Positions 23,725-34,757 of a stretch of DNA of 64,000 bases are shown here, one piece after another (position 1 is the stretch's first letter; each line of letters opens with the position of its first letter). This DNA is from Lonicera japonica (taxonomy: Eukaryota > Streptophyta > Magnoliopsida > Dipsacales > Caprifoliaceae). The notes beneath the pieces are model-generated. The model had not been told where the DNA came from. It ran no database searches and saw only the letters and a list, made by a program, of their open reading frames with translations. A program made the translations under genes and the position numbers. The stretch spans positions 78,465 to 142,464 of the forward strand of contig JAKCWG010000417.1 in assembly GCA_021464415.1 (NCBI GenBank). Reading direction: 5' to 3'.

Positions 23725-26309
23725 CCTATGAGAGATAATAACCAGCTGAATCAGATAGAACTTCAAGCCCCAAAAAGTAATTTAGACGACCAAAGTCTTT
23801 CATCTCAAAATGATGACTGAAAGATTGTTTAAGTTCAGCAATTCCAGAAGCATCATCCCCAGTAATGATTATGTCATCGACATAAAGGATAAGAAGCGTG
23901 ATACCGACCCCTGTCTTTCTGATAAGGAGCCCATAATCATGAGAACTAGATGTAAACCCCAATTGGTGAACTGTGGAACTAAATTTTTCAAACCTTGCAC
24001 GAAGAGCTTGCTTGAGACTATATAAGGCACGGCGAAGTTTGCAGACTTGAGATATGGAATGGGGAAGTCCTGGGGGGAGGTTTCATGTAAACTTCCTCAG
24101 AAAGATCACCATTGAGAAAAGCATTTTTCACATCCATTTGAAATAACTCCCATTTTCTAACAGCTGCAACAGCAATAAGACTTCGAACTGAGGTTAAACG
24201 AGCAACAGGGGCAAAGGTTTCCTCGTAATCGATTCCGTATTCTTGATTAAAATCTTTTGCTACAAGTCGGGCCTTGTAGCGATCAATAGACCCATCGAAT
24301 TTGGTTTTGATTTTATAGACCCATTTACACCCAACTGTTGTCTTTCCTAAGGGGAGGGAGACCAATTCCCATGTGTGGGCTTTCTCTAAGGCCTGCAATT
24401 CTTCAGACATAGCTTGCTGTCACAATTGGTTAGAACTAGCCTCTTTATAATTAGATGGTTCATGATGCGAGAGTATGGTGGAATAGCAATGATAATCACG
24501 AAGGTGATGATGTAGCTGTTTTACCCGGGTAGACTGGCGAGGAGGATGTGATTGATTGACATAATCGTTGGACAAAGCAGTATTATCAGGATATTTCGCT
24601 GTCGGATCATCTGGTTGAGCAGTAGTGGTGGTGGTGGTGGTGTCAGATGGACCAGAATCTGTGGAAAAGGTTTCACTGGATGAGCTGGCCTCAGGAGATG
24701 GATCACCTGGTTGAGCAGTGGTGGTGGGGGTAATAGATGGACTAAAATTGATATCAAGAGTTGGTTCATGGGAAGTTGTTGTGTTCGAAGGTAGGATAGA
24801 CAAGGCAATAGGATGAAGATCGACAGTGGAGCTAGTAAATAATGGAAGAGAGTTATCAGTGGTGATATGAAATTTGGAAATTGTTGAAAACATTTTGTGT
24901 TCCTAAAAATGACATGTCGCGACACACAAAGTTGTTTTGAAATAGGATCCCAACACCGGTAACGTTTATATTTTATTCCATACCCCAAGAAACAACATAG
25001 TCGAGAGCGAGGTTCGAGTTTGGAATGTTCATGAGGTTGGAGCAGGACAAAACAGGCAGATCCAAATACTTTAAGAAGATTATAGTTGGGTGAACTGCCA
25101 TAGAGCCTTTCATAGGGACATTGATTTTAGAAAACAGGAATAGCATGATGATTAATGGTTTAAACGGAAGTAAGGGCTGCTTCTCCCCAAAATCGTTCAG
25201 GGCACCCGCTAGATATCAGAAGAGTGCGAACGGTGTCTAAAATATGACGATGTTTGCGTTCAGCACGACCATTTTGCTATGTACCAGGACAAGAATATTG
25301 AGAAATGGTTCCTTGCTGACGCAAGTAGTTGAGAAAATTGGACTATTTGTATTCCATAGCATTATAAGCATGGAATATTTTGATCGGTCGAGAAAATTGA
25401 GTTTGAATCATTTGAGCAAAGTTGTAATATATTTGTGGCAATTCGGAACGATTTTTCATGAGATATATCCAGGTAAAATGAGTGTAATCATATAGAAAAA
25501 CAACAAAATATTTAGATCCTCCCATGGTGTTATGATGAGAAGGTCCCCAAACATCAGAATGAATAAGGTTAAAAGGTGCAGAGGAAATGGAATCATTTTT
25601 ATTAAAAGATAGTGCAGGTTGTTTTTCAAGTTGACACGACAAACACAAAATATTGTCTGACTTAACTGTGCCTAATCTACCAGTAAAAATAAGAGATTTA
25701 AGGCGATCAATAGAAACATGACCTAACCTGGCGTGTCAAAGTTCTAGAGAGGAGGTGGAGAGAGCAGGAGCAGCGAAAAGGGTAGAGGTGGTGATATCTG
25801 GTGGTGTATGAAGGTGGACAAGCTCAAACATACGACCGACTTTACGGCCTATCCCAACAATTTGCCTCGTCCTTAGATCTTGTACATGATAACTAGAAGA
25901 TGAGAAGATAATAGTTAAGCTAAGATCACAAAGTTAACTAACAGATATAAGATTAATAATCAACTGAGGAATATGAAAAGTAGATGAAAGAGATAAATTA
26001 TCTGTAGAGACTGAACCAGTGTGGGTGACATATAACGGAGACCCATTAGCAGTTTTGATGGGAGAAACGTGTGAGGTAAAGTGTTTAGAGAAAAAGATTG
26101 TATGATCGGGGGTCATGTGATTACAGCAGCCAGAATCAAAATACCAAGAGTTATCTAGAGTGGCAGACATTGCATGAGAAAGGCCAGATAAAACTTGTTT
26201 TTAGTAATTCTACGATATCTTTATTAGTAACAGATGGAGTTGGATGCGGTGCTGGTTGGATGGCAGCGGCAGTGATAGAAATAGGTGGAGGAATTTTAGT
26301 AAGATCCAT
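23725..26309 (-). pseudogene. copia pol, N-terminal part: protease, integrase and most of RT
   Basis: A short leader starts at the ATG near 26309 (MDLTKIPPPISITAAA) and shifts frame into protease (NSWYFDSGCCNHMTPD; Asp in DSG). Integrase at 25343-25648 keeps HSDVWGPS and FLYDYTHF. The third-region SDNGGEY-like motif reads HAYNAMEY, so it is degenerate. A Pro, Ser and Thr rich linker (24420-24990) precedes reverse transcriptase ([20 protein letters not shown], then [14 protein letters not shown], then ILYVDDIIITG). There is a frameshift near 24070 and a TAG right at the gypsy insertion point. Gag homology upstream is missing. Confidence 0.88.
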
Positions 26310-26472
26310 AGGGTTTGGTTACGCTGGAGGCTGATTCTAGAAGTAACCTGATGATTTGAGGTTGATTTGTAGTAACTGGAAGGGGTTTAGGTAAATATAG
26401 GTGAAATTGGAGAGTTTAGGAGTGAGTATGGAAAAACAAGAGGATCTAGGGTTTAATAAGTGAATAGTTGGA

Positions 26473-26605
26473 CGTTTTAGGATCAAAATGGAATTATTGA
26501 AAGGTTCTAGGGTCAAAATGGAATTATTGAAGAATTTTGGGGTCAAAATGGAATTATTGAAAGTTTTTAGTGTCAAAATGTAATTATCATAAAGATATGG
26601 GGTCA
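26473..26605 (-). repeat. 30-base tandem repeat in the copia leader
   Basis: About four and a half imperfect copies of a unit like GGGTCAAAATGGAATTATTG plus about ten variable bases. Because the unit is a multiple of three, the minus strand has a 10-residue repeated frame (FNNSILTLEP, FNNSILILKR). This is probably an accident of the repeat and not a gene. Confidence 0.8.
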
Positions 26606-26638
26606 AAAATAGAAATAAAGGATAAGTTGGGCTAAGGG

Positions 26639-26753
26639 CTGACGTGGCTGATGACGTGGTTCGAAGGTCGTAAGGGATGACGTGTCACTGACGTGTCGAT
26701 GACGTGGCAGGTCAACGATGATGTGGACGGGTCAGCGCTGACGTGACTGCCAC
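26639..26753. promoter_or_regulatory. cluster of TGACGTG motifs in the copia leader
   Basis: Six TGACGTG sites plus one TGATGTG variant occur within about 115 bases (TGACGTGG three times, TGACGTGTC twice, TGACGTGAC once). These match the core bound by plant bZIP factors of the TGA and ABF types. The cluster lies downstream of the 5' LTR in element orientation and could act as an enhancer. It could equally be a decayed tandem repeat. Confidence 0.5.
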
Positions 26754-27154
26754 ATGGATTGCAAGACTGGCTGGTGGCGCGTTGGTTTAAGCAAAGCGGT
26801 GACTGGTATGTTTTATAGGCGCGTAAGGGCGCGTAGTAGATTTTTTAGTTGATTTCAATTGGGTTTGGATCGTCTCTTCAAGACGAAGAGAATGGTTGTG
26901 TTGGTTTCTAGATTTGGCTTTGTTTTAATAATATCGTGTAGGTTTTAGGATTTAGGTTATTTTGATGGAGATTGGGTTGGGATCTGGTTGTGCACTGGAT
27001 GTTGCACTGGATGCTGGAATCTGAGAGGGCAATGGATGGTGGGTTCTGGGCAGTAGGGTGGGTTGGATGGTCAGCTGTGAGAGTTGCTAGAAGCGTTTGG
27101 TGGAGTGGTTTGGAGAAGGAGAAAAAAGAAAAGGCCAAGAAGAGAATTAAACTT

Positions 27155-27166
27155 GCTCTGATACCA
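27155..27166 (-). other. copia primer-binding site for initiator tRNA-Met
   Basis: The element strand reads TGGTATCAGAGC directly after the 5' LTR, complementary to the 3' end of plant initiator tRNA-Met. It fixes the orientation of the element. Confidence 0.92.
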
Positions 27167-27367
27167 TGTTAAGAGAGATGAAGAAAAATATATGTATTGA
27201 ATTGATGATCAACTATTACAATGAAGATGGCCTTATATAGGCTTGTAAGAGACATAAATAAGGTAACACAATAAATTGCCTAATTATGCTATAATCCTTA
27301 ATTAAGGATACGGGAAGTCAACTATACAAAATATGGTAAATACATGTGAACGTAATACGTGTTAACA
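27167..27367 (-). repeat. copia 5' LTR
   Basis: 201 bases, ends TGTTAAGAG and GTTAACA. About nine or ten differences from the other LTR by eye, so this element is older than the gypsy element inside it. Confidence 0.9.
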
Positions 27368-28899
27368 GTGCGGCTTTCTTATACTTTAGAGTAGCGTAGT
27401 AATATGGCACCATTGGTGTCAAAAAAAGATACGTCAAATGTATTAAGTAATATTTGAATTTTGTGAATACTCATTTAAATAGAAATTAATGTCAATATAT
27501 AAACCGTCTGGTCCAAATTTTTTAAACCTTACACTAGAGTGATTTCCATCCGCGTAGAAGAACCTATTCCATTTAAGTGTTATGTATGCCATTGTAGTGA
27601 GTCGAAAAAATGTAGCTGTGTTGTAGGGCATTGTATATTGTCTTGGAGCACCCACGTCCTCACTTGAAAACAACACCAAGCAGGCGGGCTTAGTGAAAAG
27701 GTGTCTTTTCATTTCATGTAGTGGTTTTTGAGAAAAAAAAAGAGAAAAAGTTATTGTGTCCTCTTTTTAGAATAGAGTAGTAAATATGAAGGTATAGTTG
27801 AAAATTAAATGACTCGAATTCTGATAATTAGGAATCATTTAATTTTAGACATAAATAATATGCCAAAATCTAAGATGTCTACTTTTAAACTAACACTCAA
27901 GAAATTTTCAACTCTTGTTTGGAGTCATATCCACTCTCTAAACAAGCTCGATATGCTTGTTAGGGATGACAATGCATCAAGTTTCACCAAACCTGAACCC
28001 TACCCACAGTGACCCATCTTTTTAGTTGTAGTTAATGGGAGCTAGACTCTAAAGAGGAATGTAGGAGGGTTGAATAGATAATAAATTACTATTATTATTT
28101 TTTTTATCATGAGCAGATCACTTTTATCAATTCTTATCAAAAAAATTTAATCTAGAGTTAGGTCAGATAGCCATAAAAAAATTCAACACTAAAATCCACG
28201 TATATAACAAAATTTCAGTACAATAGATTGATTTTTTGATGAAATTTAATAAAGGTAATATATATTTATCATACTAACCTAAGGGCATAATTTACGTGTG
28301 TGCAATATGATACTTGGTAATTCTTCAATAATGACATTTGTTTTAGGGAGAATTAAATGTGCTCCTGATGCTAAAGATTATGATAAAAACATAAAATGTT
28401 CATGTTGCTCTCGAGGAAGACTACGCATTATGTGTTTGTGTCTAATGAGATTGCAAAAACTATGGGAATCATTTCGAGTAGATTGTTGATGTGTATAGCA
28501 CAGTTTCTGTTTTACAATTGAAGTTCATTAATTGATGATCATATAAAGCTAATAAGTCAACTTGCTTTAAAGAAGTGCTTTCTTTTGTTCCTACTTGTAT
28601 ATGTTGGGAACTCTAGAAAAACAGAAACAGGGGTACGATACAAGGGACTGTGTGGCTACCAAATCCGATTATTATGTCAATGTATAATGCAATTAAGGAT
28701 ATGTTTGAGGGTACTCAAATCCTCACTGAAACTTGCACAAGTTAGAAGGTTGAGGGTCTTAGGTGGACATATAACCACCACACTAAGGATGGACCAACAA
28801 AGAGTTTGACAACCACGTCCATGTGGGTCAAACTCAAGATCTTCCTATTATGAGGATAGGGAGGATGTCAACGGGTTATAAGGCCATTGGCAACTTAGG
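27368..28899. other. no gene recognised
   Basis: About 1.5 kb right of the copia element. Short open frames (near 28298 and 28585) have no recognisable domain. The last part may belong to the LINE relic that follows. Confidence 0.4.
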
Positions 28900-30110
28900 G
28901 TAATCAGTTCACAAAGCATCTATAGCAAGAGTCATTGTTAGAAAATGGGAAAAGCCATATATGGGCGAGGCATAAACTGAATGCAGATGGTTGCTCTAAG
29001 GGGAATCCTGGGCAGAGTGGGGTGGTAGTATCTTGAGAGATCACATCCCAGGGGAAGGTGACGTCGGCTATAGCTGAGGGGTATGGTGAACAATCAAATA
29101 CAACAGCTGAGGCAAGGGCTCTTATGCAGGGCCGAAGGTGTTGTATGGAAGCTAAGTATGTTAATGTTGATGTGGAAGTAGACTCATTCGTGCTTGTAAA
29201 TATGCTGCAAAGGAAAGTAGGGACTCCATAGGCATATTGTATATATATATATATATGAAGTGCGGAGATTTGGAAGTGGTTAGAGCAGTTAAGACTTCAG
29301 CTTAGTGCATACATACATGGAGAACAGTTAGTGGCGGAGCCAGGAATTTTGTTCAGGGGGCCCAAACTAATAACACAAGAAGAATTTTTTGCATATACTA
29401 CTAAGCAAATTAACCTCAATAATCAAATTTAATATCAATATTTAACAATTTAAGAAGCAAATTAATATTAATAAATAATAACCAACAAACAAATATATTA
29501 ATAATCTAAGAAGCAAATCAACATTAAAACACATAATTCTTAATATTCAATTTTTTTAAAAAAAATGTATAAGATTATAAAAAAGAAATCTGGAGGACAA
29601 AGAAGAAGGAAGTGGAGTGCAGAAAAAGGCCGGAACAAATAAAGCATGAAGATGGAAAGAGGCAAGAAAGAGTGCTGAACTACTGGCCTTCAGCTCCTTC
29701 CTGCTACTATTGCACTTGGAGGAAAAAAAAGGGCAGTTGCGCTTTCAAGAAAAAAAAGGGTGGCTTAATGAAAAGAACGCACTACCTGCTTTCCTTATAG
29801 AACACCTGACCTCACATAAATTACAAAACTCCATCCCTGAACTTATATCTTTCATTGCACAAAAGTCCTTCATCGACTAAACTTCTTTAATTACACTAAC
29901 ACCCCCTATTTTTACAATATCGCACAAAAGCTCATATACTTTGTAAAAATTTGTCAAACATCCAGGGGCCCTCCTGGTCCTTACATGCCTCCGCCCTTGA
30001 GAGCAGTAGAAATGCTCACTTCCTTGCCAATTTTATCTGTTATAAAACATGTAAAAAACACTTTTATTGCTTTAGTGAGCTGCCTTATGAATTGAGGGGA
30101 ATTATAGATG
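28900..30110 (+). pseudogene. RNase H relic of a LINE, split by a transposon
   Basis: RNase H motifs appear in order: LNADGCSKGNPGQSG with the first Asp (about 28978), NTTAEARALMQ with the Glu (about 29098), VDVEVDSFVLVNML with the next Asp (about 29170), then after the insertion SRNAHFLANFIC (about 30007), the usual end of plant LINE-type RNase H. A frameshift follows the first motif. A TAG stands where Trp is common near 29228. A TA microsatellite lies at 29239-29256. The domain would degrade RNA in RNA-DNA hybrids; this copy is dead. No reverse transcriptase precedes it. Confidence 0.75.
29329..29998. mobile_element. non-autonomous Mutator-like element inserted in the RNase H relic
   Basis: The element starts TAGTGGCGGAGCCAGG. 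The reverse complement of its end reads AAGGGCGGAGGCATG, so the termini are imperfect inverted repeats. The flanks are GAGAACAGT and GAGAGCAGT, a 9-base duplication with one change, the length typical of Mutator-like elements. Removing the element joins the two parts of RNase H. A similar left terminus (AGTGGCGGAGCTAGGAATAA) occurs alone near 42097. No transposase frame is present. Confidence 0.7.
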
Positions 30111-30740
30111 TTGATAGGATGAGTTTGTCTAGTCTAAGATGTAAGATATTGTAAGATGTTTGTATAAGTATTTGTACTGAACTAAAATTGGGGTGGCTGT
30201 CGCCAGTTTTGCCAAAAATAAAATAAAATATAACAATGGAGGTAATTTGGTAATTTTGTGTACATACTAAATCATCTCAATGTCTAATACATACGAAAGA
30301 TGCATCATTCCTACAATTTTTTCATAAACAAAATTATTTATTTACCCTCCAAATAGACATCATGTCTTTTTTTTTTTGCTAATAAAAGTGAATCCCTCAT
30401 TAGAATAGAATAAAAAACATTATGTTTGGGTCGAGAAAAACAAGGTCATTTCATTTAAACTCAAAGGCGATTTAAACTCGACTTAACAAAGTTTATATTT
30501 TGGAAACCTACACCTGCTCTAGTTTGGGGAACACCTGCCCAATCAAAATCAGATCAAGTCAAAAACCCGTAGCCTTTTTACATTCCTATATGGTACATAG
30601 CTCGAACAAATTTTTAGCGACGAATTTTCATTACTAAAAGAAGTCTCTTCTTATTTGGCGATGAAAATTCATCGTTAATATAGATCCGTACCAGATCTAG
30701 GCTATATATATATATCGGATGAACTAAGAGAAAAAGTTAC
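30111..30740. other. no gene seen
   Basis: AT-rich. A small inverted pair (TAGCGACGAATTTTCATTACT near 30616 and GCGATGAAAATTCATCGTTA near 30658) suggests a degenerate MITE. Confidence 0.4.
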
Positions 30741-31244
30741 CCATTAGCTACATTTGGTAACACTAAAGCTGCCAAATCTACAACTTGTTTAAGTGTTGTC
30801 CTCCACCGGCTTACCTTGTCACTGTATTCCTTTTTCCTTTTTGGACCATTTTCTACCTCGATTATTTCTTCATACATAGCAAACGCCTCTCCAATGCTTC
30901 CAAACTGCCTCCTACGATCCGATGGATCAACGTCATAGCAGGTAGGTAAAACTTTATGTTGGATTTTTTTTCTTACATTCGAGAATCGTCAGAAGTTTGT
31001 TAAGACACTTGGACAAGACGATTATCGAACTGTTTGCAGTTTTGATTATTTTGGTAAGAGCTTATTTGCTTCCCATCTTGCGACTATCTCTAAACATGCG
31101 AAATCCTGCTTTTGCCAAAGCTTTGAATAAGTGGGCAGTAAAAGTCTTGCCAGTCTCTTCATATTTAAAACTAAAGAAGATATGGTAAGTAAATCTATGA
31201 AAGAATGGGGAAGGGGAAGAGGAAGATGAGATTTTTTTTAGCAC
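30741..31244 (-). pseudogene. inverted TIR exon relic of a TNL gene
   Basis: On the minus strand the first part reads YHIFFSFKYEETGKTFTAHL and KAGFRMFRD, clearly a TIR domain. It closes with a stop after RKMGSK. Further shifted segments (IVLSKCLNKLLTILECK, DVDPSDRRRQFGSIGEAFAM, LKQVVDLAALVLPNVANG) finish the domain. It ends at a GTAAC donor exactly like the TIR exons at 35072 and 55562. It is closest to the TIR at 55562 (shared LVLPNV ending). The segment with the catalytic Glu (WCLDEL in the paralogue) is degraded. No NBS exon follows on this strand. Confidence 0.85.
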
Positions 31245-31689
31245 TTGTATTAGCCACAGGGCAAATTATTAATGGAGAGGAATGATTGAAGAGCCTAGAA
31301 AGTGAAGGCACGCCATGTTTGTTGAAGATGTCAAATGAGGAATATGATTAAAATATTATGGTGTGTTTCATGGGAATTGAAGTCCATGTTTTTTTATTTT
31401 GGTTACATCGATTTAGTATTCGAACTCAAGACTTTTGAAGTAAGTTCTAATCACTCTTAATAGATAAAGTTAGTACTTTTTGACCATTGAAAGTAGGGTT
31501 AACTACAAAAGAATACAATATACTTATATTGATTTTGCAATCTCGACAATGTACAATTCTTAAAAAAATATATATACAACAAATTTTATATTTGTTTTCA
31601 TTTAATATATCCGTTAGGGTTCCAAACTACCACCGTTAGTGATTGATGATGTCGCACTAACCCACCCGTTAGGGTTCCAAACAAATTTA
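31245..31689. other. no gene seen
   Basis: AT-rich. The phrase CCGTTAGGGTTCCAAAC occurs twice (31612 and 31666) around a short unique stretch. Confidence 0.4.
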
Positions 31690-32610
31690 AATTACACACA
31701 TTCGGGATATTGAAAAATGGGACTTCTTTGAAAAAAAAAATTATGCAAAAAATCATAGAATAATATTTTTATAAAAAAAGGACCTATATTTTATTATACT
31801 CTAAAAGGAGTGCAATGTTAACATTGTAATATATTTTCAAATTGTAATATATTATGGTTTTCAAATTGTAATATATTATGGTATCGTGCAAAATTGAATT
31901 TACATCGCATGTTTTTTTAGCATATTACTATTTTTTAATTGATAGTACTTTAGAGTTATTTTAACAAGTTACAAATTTAAACCATTTTGTTAATAAAACA
32001 CACATGGTAATTTTTTTTGGGTTAAGCAAAGTTAAGTTCGCACTCCTTATTTTTTAAGAGCATCTCCAAGAGACTCTCTATTATACTAATCATCTTTATA
32101 ATAGCCAGCCTACACTAACAAATGAGACTCCAACAATATAGCTAAAATAGAGATTTAGAGTAGAGAGCCTACTTTGGCTCTCTAGATTTAGAGAGTCTCC
32201 TTGACTTCCTATTTTATACTTTTGCATTAAAAAAATCATATTTTTTTTTCTTTTTTTGTTACACCCAATTAAATTGCAACATGTGTTTTCATAGAAGTGT
32301 AAATGGATAACATTGTTGGAGCCACTCTTCAAACAACACTCTTCATTTTAAAAAATGCTCTCTATTTTGAAAAAAATGCTCTCTAAAATAGAGAGCATTG
32401 TTGGAGATGCCCTAATATATTTTATGTATTGTGCTTTTATTTGACGTTCCTTTAGAGTTACTGAAGTGATACATAAAAAAATACTTGTTAATAAATATAC
32501 ACATATCATGCAAAACAAATTTGCATAAAATTGGTCAAAACTTTCATTTTAAAACACAATTGATAAACAAACCTTTATTTTATAAAAATATTAAAAAACA
32601 AGTTCTTATT
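31690..32610. repeat. dispersed noncoding repeat, copy A (inverted relative to 42770-43330)
   Basis: Read on the opposite strand, 42770-43330 aligns with this stretch by eye (shared phrases GGAGTGCAATGTTAAC and GAGTGCAACGTTAAC, CAAATTGTAATATATTATGG and CAAATTATAATATTTTATGA, ACAATTGATAAACAA in both). Copy A is longer because a MITE has inserted at 32058-32412. There is no coding capacity. It is probably a fragment of an unidentified transposon. Confidence 0.7.
32058..32412. mobile_element. Tourist-like (PIF/Harbinger) MITE
   Basis: A 355-base element with termini GAGCATCTCC and GGAGATGCCC, extended inverted arms (CTCTCTATTATA against AAAATAGAGAGCATTG) and a TAA duplication on both sides. The second copy of the surrounding repeat (42770-43330) lacks it, which confirms insertion. 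Confidence 0.8.
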
Positions 32611-34757
32611 TCCAAATATATATATATATATATATATTTAATTCTTTACAAAAAATATTGTAGCTTTTTTAGTCAATTTCCAGTTATTTATTTTATAGTA
32701 TGATTTTGAATACGTGCTTTTGAGATTTTCTTTATAACAAACATTTGAGCAATGAAATGAAATGTTTGTTGAATTGTTTGGACTACTCTAGACTGAATAG
32801 CCTTTAAAAGTCAGGGGCATATTTAGGATTGGACTGAAGTAAATTGGATAATGTTAAATATTTTTTTTAATATATTATATAAGTTATAGTTTTTTTGATA
32901 GGAGGATTGGTACCCGTTGTTAAGTTAAAGTATCTATAACAGACTTTTAAAATAAAATAATTATGTAAAATATATTTCTATTTTTTAAATAAAATTAGAG
33001 AATGTAATAACTTAAAATATAAAATATGAATTTTAAAAGAAACTATATATTTAAAATTTACTAATTAATACTTACAAATCAACTAGGAAATTATTTTTAA
33101 AAAAAATAGTTAAATTGATGATTAACAAGTGTTAATTTTTTTTTTAATTATTTTAAAATTTACATAGTCTTTTTTTTTGTTCGGGAGCATTGTTCTACGG
33201 GATGTTTGGGCTAACTTTCGCGCACCTCGATTAATCCTTACTCACACATAATATTATTTACGCTGGCCACATACTGATTTACATAATCTTACAAATGTAG
33301 TATGAAAATATTTATCTATTTATTTTTATAAAAGTAAGTTTGAGTGATCTGAATCAGATTTACTAGTAAATTTTTATACTACAAATGGAATGCATTACAG
33401 GTAATTATTTGAATGTATAATAACACGTCAATAATATCTGACCGAAGTTTTCAGTTTGAACTCCCGATGTTTCGTCGTGCAATTACAGGTAACTTCTCCT
33501 TTTATTTTCTCTTTCTTTTCTTCTTAAAATACTCTTTATTCTCAGTTTTGTAAGTTGAAAATCTACATGCAAAAATTAGACTTCTGACCTTGTTCATCAC
33601 TACATCCTTTTGATTCCTCTGCTCTGTTGTTGAATTGATATACGTTCGTGGATTTAGGTTAGATTTCTCATCTTTCTATGTATGCTATTTCTTGATTTTT
33701 GGTTTTTGTGTTTGTTGATTGATTATCCTCAGCTTATATTTCGTATATGTTGATAATTTATTCTTGGTGCAGCTATTGGCATTCTGCTAACATCCTCACG
33801 CACTCCAAAATTGAGTGGAATGACTTAAAAGCCTCAGACCCTTTATATCCTCAAAAAATACAAAATTCAGTGGCTTGGCTTGATTGGGGGCTTTTCAGAT
33901 ATTTCACCCCATTTTGGAGTGTGAGATCTAAGAGCATCTCCAACGAACTCTTCAAAAGTTGCTCTCGAAATATGTACTTTGTTGACTTATGTAACAATTT
34001 TAAGAGTGACTTTTGAAGAATACTTCAAATGACTCACGCACTCCAAAATTCAGTGGCTTGGCTTGATTGGGGGCTTTTGAGATATTTCGCCCCATTTTGG
34101 GGTGTGAGCCCTACCAAAACCCTGGGTCAACTAGTGGCTAATCTAAGTTTCTCATTTTTTAGGATTAATTGATCATAACAAATGTTCACCACGAGCTGAG
34201 CCAGTTCAAATTATGCGTTTTTACCATTTTAGTAAATAATTAATATAGGAATAAGTTGAGGTAGGAAACTCCGAATTTAGTCCCTTCAATAGGGCAATGT
34301 TTCATTGGAGATTTTTGTTGTCTTTAATACAGTCTTGCTATTTTTGATAATTTTTAGGATTTTCATAGTTTAGGGTTGATCTCCACCATGGCAATGTATT
34401 CTGGTTTATTCATTCAACATAAATAAAATTTCGAGTCCTGTTTTCTTTCCCTTGTGAATCAAGGGTTAGGATCATAACCTAGACGCTTTTCGCTACATAA
34501 CCACTGAAATCATATAGACCACATAAATTATTGGAAAAAGAAGAAAACTGAAATCAAATTAGTCCCACTAACTGCTTCAATTCATTCCTTAAAATCTTGC
34601 TGACATTAATCATATTGGGGTTGCTTTATAGAAGAATATTTGTTTTGGTTCTTTGGGTTGCAAAGCCTCCCTATTTTTGTGGTTACATGTGTGTTAACTT
34701 GCCTTAACCTCATTGAACACCGTGAATCATCCTTTGTATTTATCAATGTAGTCAAGC
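32611..34757. other. AT-rich upstream region of TNL copy 2
   Basis: No coding region is recognised. There is a TA microsatellite at about 32617-32637 and a short direct duplication at 33869-34109 (listed separately). The stretch from about 33470 on has T-rich and CT-rich text with possible introns (TTTATTTTCTCTTTCTTTTC) and could include promoter and 5' UTR of TNL copy 2. Confidence 0.4.
33869..34109. repeat. direct duplication around a MITE fragment
   Basis: The segment with TTCAGTGGCTTGGCTTGATT and CACCCCATTTTGGAGTGTGAG (about 33869-33928) recurs at about 34048-34109 with few changes. Between the copies lies a piece starting AAGAGCATCTCCAACGAACT, the usual left end of a MITE. Confidence 0.65.

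Larger units (their letters stand above)
12191..27367 (-). mobile_element. Ty1/copia LTR retrotransposon, interrupted by a nested gypsy element
   Basis: Two similar LTRs (12191-12392 and 27167-27367) begin TGTTAAGAG and end GTTAACA. The right one is the 5' LTR because the primer-binding site for initiator tRNA-Met abuts it. The polypurine tract abuts the left one. Minus-strand domains follow the order protease, integrase, reverse transcriptase, RNase H, the copia order. The flanking five bases are GTATG and GTGCG, which could be an eroded target duplication. Without the nested element it is about 4.6 kb. No gag homology is seen, and several stops and frameshifts make it non-autonomous. Confidence 0.9.

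Noticed and set aside
24521..24988. Second minus-strand frame in the copia linker
   Set aside because: It overlaps the Pro/Ser/Thr-rich linker in another frame. Only its first part (GYGIKYKRYRCWDPISKQL) is true copia text, after which a frameshift moves the real frame.
12186..27372. Firm target duplication for the copia element
   Set aside because: GTATG and GTGCG agree at three of five bases, so they can only be called possible.
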